The position numbers and the translations under genes were made by a program. A stretch of 64,000 nt of DNA, taken from NCBI GenBank assembly GCA_016858145.1, contig JAEHOE010000063.1, forward strand, positions 124,001-188,000, given 5' to 3'. Numbering within the stretch: the stretch's first letter is position 1; each line of letters starts with the position of its first letter. Source of the stretch: Edaphochlamys debaryana (taxonomy: Eukaryota > Chlorophyta > Chlorophyceae > Chlamydomonadales). The notes beneath the pieces were generated by a model. That model was not told the DNA's origin and did not search any database. It saw only the letters and a list, made by a program, of their open reading frames with translations. Positions 57,023 to 64,000 of the stretch are shown piece after piece.

Positions 57023-59370
57023 ATGACTGACGCAGCTGCCCCACCGAGCGCCCCCGTGCACCAGCCATTCTCGCTCGGCGACCTACTGAGCTCAAACCTC
57101 CCGACGTGTGCGCGACGGGCCCTGCACAGTCGCCTGGCTATCTATGGACTTAGCTGCATCAGGAATGCGCGTCTGGCCTGCCGAGGGCTGCGCCAGCTTA
57201 TCGACGAGCAGATCCCGGGCGTTTGCCTCCACCTGGACACCTTCAGCCCTGGCGACCTGGCAGCGTTCGGAGCTGACGGTCGCTGGCTGCAGCGCCGGCC
57301 CGCTGTCAGCAAAGTGACTCTCGTGGCGAGCGAGGCCGTGGCTGCCGAGTGCATCGCGCTGCCCTTTGGCGGCGCGTCGCAACAGGCCTGCCTGCGCGTC
57401 AAGGAGCTGGCCGTGCGCATCGGGTACCCTAGTCAGCACTCCTCGGGTGCTGCGCTCTTTGCGCTGCTGTCGCGCCTCCCAGCGCTGACCGCGCTGACGC
57501 TCAATAACCTGTTCCTGCGGGAGGGTCCGGCTCACGCTACCCTGGCCACATGCGCCCTGGACTCCCTGCCCCAGCTCACCAGCCTCACGCTGGGCTGCAG
57601 CCGCCTGGCCGGATGCATCGGCCCCAGCCTTGCAGCTCGGCTGACGCATTTCGAACTGGATACCGGGTCCTCCTCTGACAGCAGTCCCGGCCAGGTTGCT
57701 GTTGCACGCGCCCTTATCCCACGGCTCACCGCCGTCCGGGACTTGAAGCTGGACGTGGAATGCCATCACCCCTTCACCCCAGTAGACTTACGGGTCATGC
57801 TGGACGCCCTGCCCGCATCTGCCCAGAACTTGAGTGTTCGGTGGCTTTTGCTGACTAATGCCGGTGAGTAGGGAAGGTCTGCCACCTGTGACGTGAACGG
57901 TCGGGCTTGCTGCTGAGGCTTACTGAAGCGACGGCGAGCGAGGGAAAGCCGATATCTGCGGGAGCAGGGAGGGTTAACAGCGGTTTCGGATTCCCTGAGG
58001 TGCGTCTAATTGAAGGGGAGTCCCCCGCATCCCCGCAGATCCGGAGGCCGACTTCGAGTTGGTGTGCCGCTTCGCCCACGGCGCGCTGACCGCCGTAGAA
58101 GTACGGCAAGATGAATACGGTCCAGTGAGCGATGTGATGTACGAGGGCATCTCAAATCTCCTGGCAACAGCGCTGCTGCCCAGCCGCGTGCTCGGCCCGC
58201 GGCTGCCCCTCCTCCACCTCGACCTCCAGTTGACGGTCACGGTCGACGCAATCCCGCCCGACCCACATCCCGCAACTGCGTTCCTGGAGCGATGTGACCG
58301 ATTGCGGTTGAGGTCGCTCTCGTGGGAGGAGGAGGCATCGGCCGACGCGGTCTTTGCGGTGGTTCAGCGATTGGTCACGCCAGGAAACCTGTCTATGTAC
58401 GCGGCCCTGGAGGGGGATGTGCAGTTGGACGATGGCGAGACGGCGTGGGCAGTCAGGATGCTCAGCAGCCCTCTGATCCCCCCGGCGAGCCTGGGCAACC
58501 TCTGCGCGCTGCCGCCGTGGCAGGCAGTGCCAGCGGTAGTGCGCCTGGCGCTCCAGACGTTCAGCACGGGCGGTCCCGTCCTGGTCCTCTCTGGGCCCGC
58601 CCTGCAGCCGCTCCTGGGCTGTCAGCCGGCCCTTCGGGCCTGGGTAGAGACGGTTGCCCAGCGGGCCCAGTACCAGCTGCCAGATGCTGACGCGGGCAGT
58701 GAAGCCCCCCACACGGGCCCCCTCGTCAGCGGCTACCAGGCCCTGCCGTACGGGGCCGGTGTGCTCCTGGTGGATTGCTGTACGAAGGCGGCGGCGGGTG
58801 CTGTAGCGGCGGCGGCGTACGGCACCATCACGATGGGCGGCGGCGGAGGAGGAGCCGGGCGGGCCCAGCTGCAGGCGACCCAGATGAGCGGCCACTTCGG
58901 ATACTCGGTTGCCCATGTGAGCCGCTTGAGGGGAGGGGGGCATCGCTTAGCGGGAGGGGGCAGCGAGCTGAACTTGATGAATCAACATGGGAATCTTCGG
59001 AGGCGCGGACGGACATCAGTGGAAGCTTGACGGTCGAACCGCAGCGGTCGGGGCAAACGTTTGCGCCCTGCCTTCTCCACTTGTATCTTATGTTAGGCTG
59101 ACTCTTGCGCCCCCGGTATTCCCCCCGGTATCCCGCCGGCAGGTTCTACAGTCCGCCTGGTACGCGTGCCGGGCAGGCGGCCGGGGCGGAGGTGCGGCTG
59201 GCAGCGGCAGCGGTGCAGTCAGCGGCGGAACGGCTGGAAGTGGCGGCGGAATGGTAGGCACCGGCGGAGGGGCTGGCAGCAGCCAGGGCGAAGACAAGCT
59301 GCAGCTGCTGCGGTGGCTGCTGGAGGTGTGGGAGGGGCTGCGGAAAGGGGCAGTACAGTTGAAGGCCTAA
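57023..59370 (+). CDS. Leucine-rich protein of a volvocine family, function unknown
   Basis: Three exons, 57023-57863, 58039-58916 and 59143-59370, with GT-AG introns and matching phases (Asp codon split at intron 1), give 648 residues. Residues 1-100 look like a compact helical start with repeated RxxxC/L patterns (LLSSNLPTCARRALHSRL). Residues 150-215 contain leucine-rich-repeat-like lines (LPALTALTLNNLFL, LPQLTSLTLGCSRL). The C-terminal half includes LQPLLGCQPALRAWVETVA and VSGYQALPYGAGVLLVDC, then a Gly-rich tail ending in LLRWLLEVWEGLRKGAVQLK. No signal peptide or membrane helix is seen. It may be a protein-interaction scaffold, but no function can be assigned. A broken paralogue lies at 44880-45793. 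Confidence 0.8.
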
Positions 59371-61653
59371 GCCCTACCAGCCTGGGGAGGCTGGCCAGGC
59401 GTAGCAGGCGGGGCTTCGGACCGTCTCAGGCGCGGACAGGCAGCGCAGGCAGCGCTTAGGCAGGGGCGGTGCGGCCTGCGGTAAGGCGTGTCCCCTGCCT
59501 CAGGGACCGAGGCGGTTGACGGTTGTCCGGATGCATGCACGGCGTTCTTTTGGCTCTAAAGTGTGGCCGCAGCGTGAGGTTAAGGTCGGGATGAGGTTGA
59601 AGGCAACTTGGCGAAGAGCTGCGTTCACAGGGCGCCGTAGGAGCCATCTGGCTGTTGCTCCTTGGTTAGAACTCGGTACCACCGGTACCGTGTGCTCCGG
59701 GGGGATGGGCAGCATGGACCCGGGCTGGGCTTTATGGTTGCTGGAGGCATGACGTCTGGGACCGGGACTTGTGCACTGCTGCATTGCACACGTTGATCTG
59801 AGAGGCTGGGGCCTGCCGAGGTGCGCCCATGCTAGACCCACGTACTGCTAGCGCGCAGCCCGCCGGACATCTGGGTGTGGCCTGAGGGCCGGCGCTGATG
59901 TCAAGCTCCCCACCTCAAAGCGATTCCGTTCGCACACGAGCAGGGGTGGGGGCGCAACAGGCGCAAGAGACATGAAGGTTTCGTTCCCTGCAGCTGCTCA
60001 GGGCAAGATCATCACCCACGCCACTCTGTACGACGGCACGGCGCACAGTACATAGTATCAGTAACAGTAACATGAGGAGCGAGTCGATGAATTGGACTAC
60101 CGTAGACGAGCGCCAATAAGCAAATGCCAAGGTTATGCAGCAGCTGCGTGTTGCAGCAGCAACCATCAAGGCTAGCATTGTACTCTTCTCTCTCTCACAC
60201 ACACACACAGGGCCTTCCAGGGTGCACGCACCCGGAGTATTCTCATGCCCGCAAGATGAAAGTAGGCATAATGGAGCCACGCTCGCAGTCCACGGCATCG
60301 CCACACAAGCCCCTCATAGCTCCTTCTCACTGCCAGCCAGCTCACTACAGTACGGTATCTCTGCCGCCACGCCCGCGCGCCGCGTCGATTGCCAAGCAAG
60401 GCCAAGTCTACCATCGGATTCTTCAACGAGTGCATTCGGACATTGGGCCCCCTGGGGCCCCACGGGGCTCATCAGCCCTTTTCCTGCCCTCAGCAAGGCG
60501 TAGCACGGCCGAGTCCATCATCGGATTCTTCATCGAGCGCACAGTACATACGGAACCACGTACGACAGCACCCGCCCGAATGCGGGTTGAAGGCCCAAGA
60601 CACGCATACATGAGGCACACAAAATGCGGACCAACCCGGGGTGCCAAGGTGGAACCTCGTCCCCCCTCATGCATGTCAACACCAGAGCCGCGCTACATGC
60701 CGCTAGGGCTGACGCGCCGTGCCAGCCAGTCAACCAGCGCATGCGTCCGCCCTGCCACCATAGGTGAAGGGCCTTCCTTGCAAAGGGCGCAATGGTTATA
60801 GCCTCCATCCGCTGTGCGTGTGCTGTGACTACAGGGCCCGACCCAAACTCCTGATACAACCAACAACTCCCCCAGTGCGTTCAAAGTTGACACAAACAAG
60901 GACGTCTTCCTCATCACAGCTCACACACAAATCTTCTCAGACAGCAAAGCCCACCAGCCAGTGCACTGGCAGGAGAGCGCCCACAGGACCTCAGCGTGCA
61001 TCACCAACTATTGGCAGGAACCCCACTGACGGCCCACCAGCACGTACTCATCGAATAGCGTGCAGGACGCATGTAAATTGGGGACACTCAGGCCCAACGA
61101 TGAATGATTTCCAAGAAAGGCAACTCAGCAGAGTGCGGCTCCCCGCCCCGGGAGACAAGGGTAGCTGCCCGCAGGCTGCCCGCGACAGGAATTGGCTGAG
61201 CCCCGTGGTCCCCCCAAGGGGGTTCAATGTTCGAGTCTGGCTCCGTGGAGCCCTGAAACCCTCTCCACCAACAGCAGGCTCTGACACGGCCAGTCACCCG
61301 TTTCAACCCCGCACCACGCGAGGTGATGCGCTTCCACCCCTGACCCCCCACGACGAGCAACCCCCCTGAGCATGGAGGCGCGGAAAGCACGTGCCCGGTA
61401 ATACGGCCAGTACGGCCCGTACGGCCAAGTGCGGACAATCCGCAAGGCACGCAGTTCTGTTATCCAGTCTCTGTGGGTGAGTGTCACAGACAATACTGTC
61501 GCCACCTACTAGGTCTGTAGTACAGACCCCCTATCCCCAGGTACAGAGCCTTTCGGCTCATCCCCCGGCAGTAAACCTTTCGGCTCATTAAGACGTCAAT
61601 GTCGGCACACAGCAAAGCCTCTACAGTCTACAGCCGGTCCTTATGGGTCGATC
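59371..61653. other. Intergenic, repeats only
   Basis: A (CT)n(CA)n tract lies at 60185-60212. The motif atcggattcttc recurs near 60412 and 60521, marking an imperfect direct repeat of about 110 bp. About 61130-61330 is the partner of 15940-16140. The word cctttcggctcat occurs twice near 61547 and 61576. No gene is recognised. Confidence 0.45.
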
Positions 61654-64000
61654 TTACTGGGAACCTTCGGCCGCTGACCCGCCCCACAGGAACGTGTCCA
61701 TGCGGCCCTTGCCCTTGACCTCGATGCCGCCCGTGGGGGCCCAGCCCTGGCGCTGGTGAGGGGACAGGAGCGCAAACTGCAAGGGGAGGGATTACAGGGG
61801 AAGGGAGGAGGAGGGCCGGGACGTCAGGGGAAAGGGAGGAATGGAGGGAGACGTAGCTCCAAGTCCTATCTTCCCGCCCAGTGCCCTTTGTGCCCCTGTT
61901 CCCACGCCCTTTTCCGCCCACCGTGTCGCTCGAGGCGTGGATGGCCCCCGCCTGCGAAGTGCTCTCCATGCGGCTGGCCGTGTTGACCGTATCTGAGGGG
62001 GCAAGGGGTTGGCAAACACATGTTGGAAGGGGTCAGCGCTTTATATGCGGGCAAGCCTCTCTTCATCACATTGACCCTGCCCTGCCATCCACCCGCAGAC
62101 CCACCTCCGAACAGGCAGAAGCGGGGCATGCGGGTGCCCACCACGCCGCTGACCACGGGGCCGGAGTGGATGCCCACGCGGATCCTGACTGGCTCGCCCG
62201 TGGTGGGGAGGGTCACAGCGGAGGCAGCGTGCAGCATGGCCTGCAGGGGGAGGGGAACGGAAGCGGAGCATTGAGCCTTCGAAGGGTGGCCTGCGCAGGC
62301 CTGAGACAATCCATTTGCATGCCGTACAAGTGGTCTACCGTTTGCCGTACCGAACAAACCGCTCGTCCCACCTGCGCAAAGCTGAACACCTGGTCCGCCT
62401 GACGCGGGTCCGACACGCCGCCGCCCTGCACCGCCGCCATGCCGTCGGCGTCCTCGGCGATCAGGCCCCCAGCCACCACGTAGCAGTCGCCGATGGTCTC
62501 CACCTTGTACACGCCGTGCACGTCGAGCAGGGAGTCGAAGCGCACAAAGAGGTCGTTGAGGAACTTCATGACCACGGCCGCGGGCAGCTGCTTGCACATG
62601 GGCGTGAAGCCTGCACGGGTGGGGCGGGAGCATGGGGCTCAGTCTTCCGTTGATGCGCTGGGCTTCCCGCCAACTGCCCAAGCCTTCCCTGCACGCCCTT
62701 GTGACCTCATCAGCTTGTCGCTCCCCCACCCTGCACGCACCCTGGATGTCGGCAAACAGGATCGTGACCTGGGGGTGCCACGTGGCCAGGCGCGTGCAGT
62801 CCCGCACTTGGGGGCGCCAGGAGGGAGTGGAGGGCGCTGCGTTGTCGGCCCCTGGGCCCTCGTTCTCAGGCGCTGCAGCGGGCTGGCAGCCCTCCTCCGT
62901 CATGTACGCAAGCACGTGGCGAGGGAAGACCTGCTCCAGGAGGCGATGCTCCATCTCGGAGACCTGGAGTAAAGAGGGGTGTGGGAGAGGTCTAAACTGG
63001 CATCGTGGCATGCAGCCCCCAACAGAGGTACCCTCGCACGACCAGACCGGTAGGCAAACGGATGCCGATGAGTGAAGCTTTACCCTCCTGGCCAGCCCCA
63101 GCCGCCGCCCCACCTGCGCGATGTGCCTCTCCGCCTCCACCTTGGCCGTCACGTCCCTCTGCATCACCACCAGGTACCGAGCGCCGCTGTCCGGGTCCTC
63201 CACCGCAGCGGCGCGCACCTCGTGCCAAGCCAGACGGGGCTGTTCGTGCCCAGCAGTCTTCCCCTCCGGCTCCTTCTCAACATCTGCCTCCACCTCCACC
63301 TCCACCACCGCCTCCATCTCGGACTCGTCCAACTGCTGCTGTTGCTCTAGTTGCTCGTCCTCTTGCGTTTGCTTTGCGGCTAGCTGCTCTGGGGACGGCG
63401 ACCAAGGCGGCTGCACCCCCGGCTCCTCCAGGGCCGCCGGGGCAGCTGACGGCTGCCCCTTCGCGAGCTCCGCTGCCCGCAGACCACGCCGCATTGCCTC
63501 CGCGCCAATCTCAACACACGACGCCGCACGCGAGAAGCCCGAGGCCGGCCGGCTCATGAGGGACGGCGTGACGCGGTCGGCGTCTTCACCGGTGGTGGTT
63601 TGGTGGTGCTCGGCGGTCAGGGGCCTCGAGCCCCAGTGACCGAGCAGCAGGCTGGGGCTCTGGACGCTGCCGCTGCGACCGCTGGTGCGGCTGCGCGGGC
63701 CGGACGTGGCGGTGGTTCCATTGGGGGCGGCGGCCGCGCCGGAGTTGCGGACTGAGTTGGCGAATTGCAAGATGCGGGGTCCGCCGTTGCTACCGGACGC
63801 CTGGAGCATTGACGCCATGGCGGAGCCGGCCACCGAAGGAGCATCGTGGGAGGTGCGGGATTGTCGCCCCGTGGAACCACGCGAGTGGGAGCTGAGCGCC
63901 CTGCCGTGCCGTACGGAGGTCGCGCTGGTCGTCGAAGCCGGGCCGAGCATGCTGTGCCGTACAGCTAGGCCCAAGCCCCTGCCGGCGGCCTGCAGCGCAG
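61654..64000 (-). CDS. Guanylate cyclase, C-terminal half (5' end beyond the right edge)
   Basis: Exons: about 63989 (or beyond)-63114, 62963-62741, 62610-62372, 62240-62105, 61992-61922, 61776-61654 (TAA). Phases agree. The first exon is a low-complexity linker with Gln- and Glu-rich runs, ending in the PAS C-terminus [15 protein letters not shown]. The class III catalytic domain is complete: [53 protein letters not shown] and [14 protein letters not shown]. Both metal Asp residues and the Asn-Arg pair in NTASR are present. Glu in VETIGD and Cys in FCLFGD are the guanine-selecting pair, so cGMP synthesis is predicted. The protein ends 24 residues after EVKGK. Its cyclase exons are almost identical to those of the left-edge gene. 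Confidence 0.9.

Noticed and set aside
1..64000. CRISPR arrays, bacterial operons or phage genes
   Set aside because: The intron-rich gene structure is eukaryotic. The tandem repeats lack regular repeat-spacer spacing.

Overview
The window looks like nuclear DNA of a volvocine green alga, Chlamydomonas or a close relative. The signs are very high GC, genes split into many short exons with GTGAGT/GTGCGT-type donors, PAS-guanylate cyclases, a receptor-like TKL kinase with a secreted ectodomain, and a Dualen/RandI-type non-LTR retrotransposon, a family I know from Chlamydomonas. The species is an inference. Gene models below were built by hand; phases match at every splice junction in each model.

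Layout. 1-4864 (minus): PAS-containing guanylate cyclase, running off the left edge. 6190-7030 (plus): inverted broken copy of its 5' exons. 9570-10420 (plus): diverged copy of the 3' end of the kinase gene at 35-43 kb. 11290-15900: a non-autonomous dispersed repeat interrupted by a 5'-truncated, decayed L1-like LINE with an 8-bp target duplication. 16748-27649: a nearly intact ~10-kb Dualen-like element (minus) between two 427-bp direct repeats. Its main ORF of about 3000 codons carries cysteine protease-like, AP-endonuclease, RT, a possible methyltransferase-like segment, RNase H and a zinc knuckle; a restriction-like endonuclease follows one frameshift later. 28630-30990: tandem ~750-bp repeats. 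32198-33054 (minus): broken retroelement C-terminus.

35248-42973 (plus): complete 22-exon receptor-like TKL kinase. 44880-45793 (minus): pseudogene of the gene at 57-59 kb. 46035-46737: second copy, inverted, of the non-autonomous repeat. 47356-56629 (minus): 20-exon family-A DNA polymerase of the theta type, without a helicase part. It shares a 393-bp divergent promoter region with 57023-59370 (plus), a three-exon leucine-rich protein of unknown function. 61654-64000 (minus): C-terminal half of a second guanylate cyclase, closely related to the one at the left edge.

The host genes cover second-messenger signalling (cGMP cyclases, receptor kinase) and DNA repair (theta-type polymerase). They do not form an operon or an obvious pathway. 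The rest is shaped by transposition and by local duplication that left broken copies of at least three of the window's own genes.
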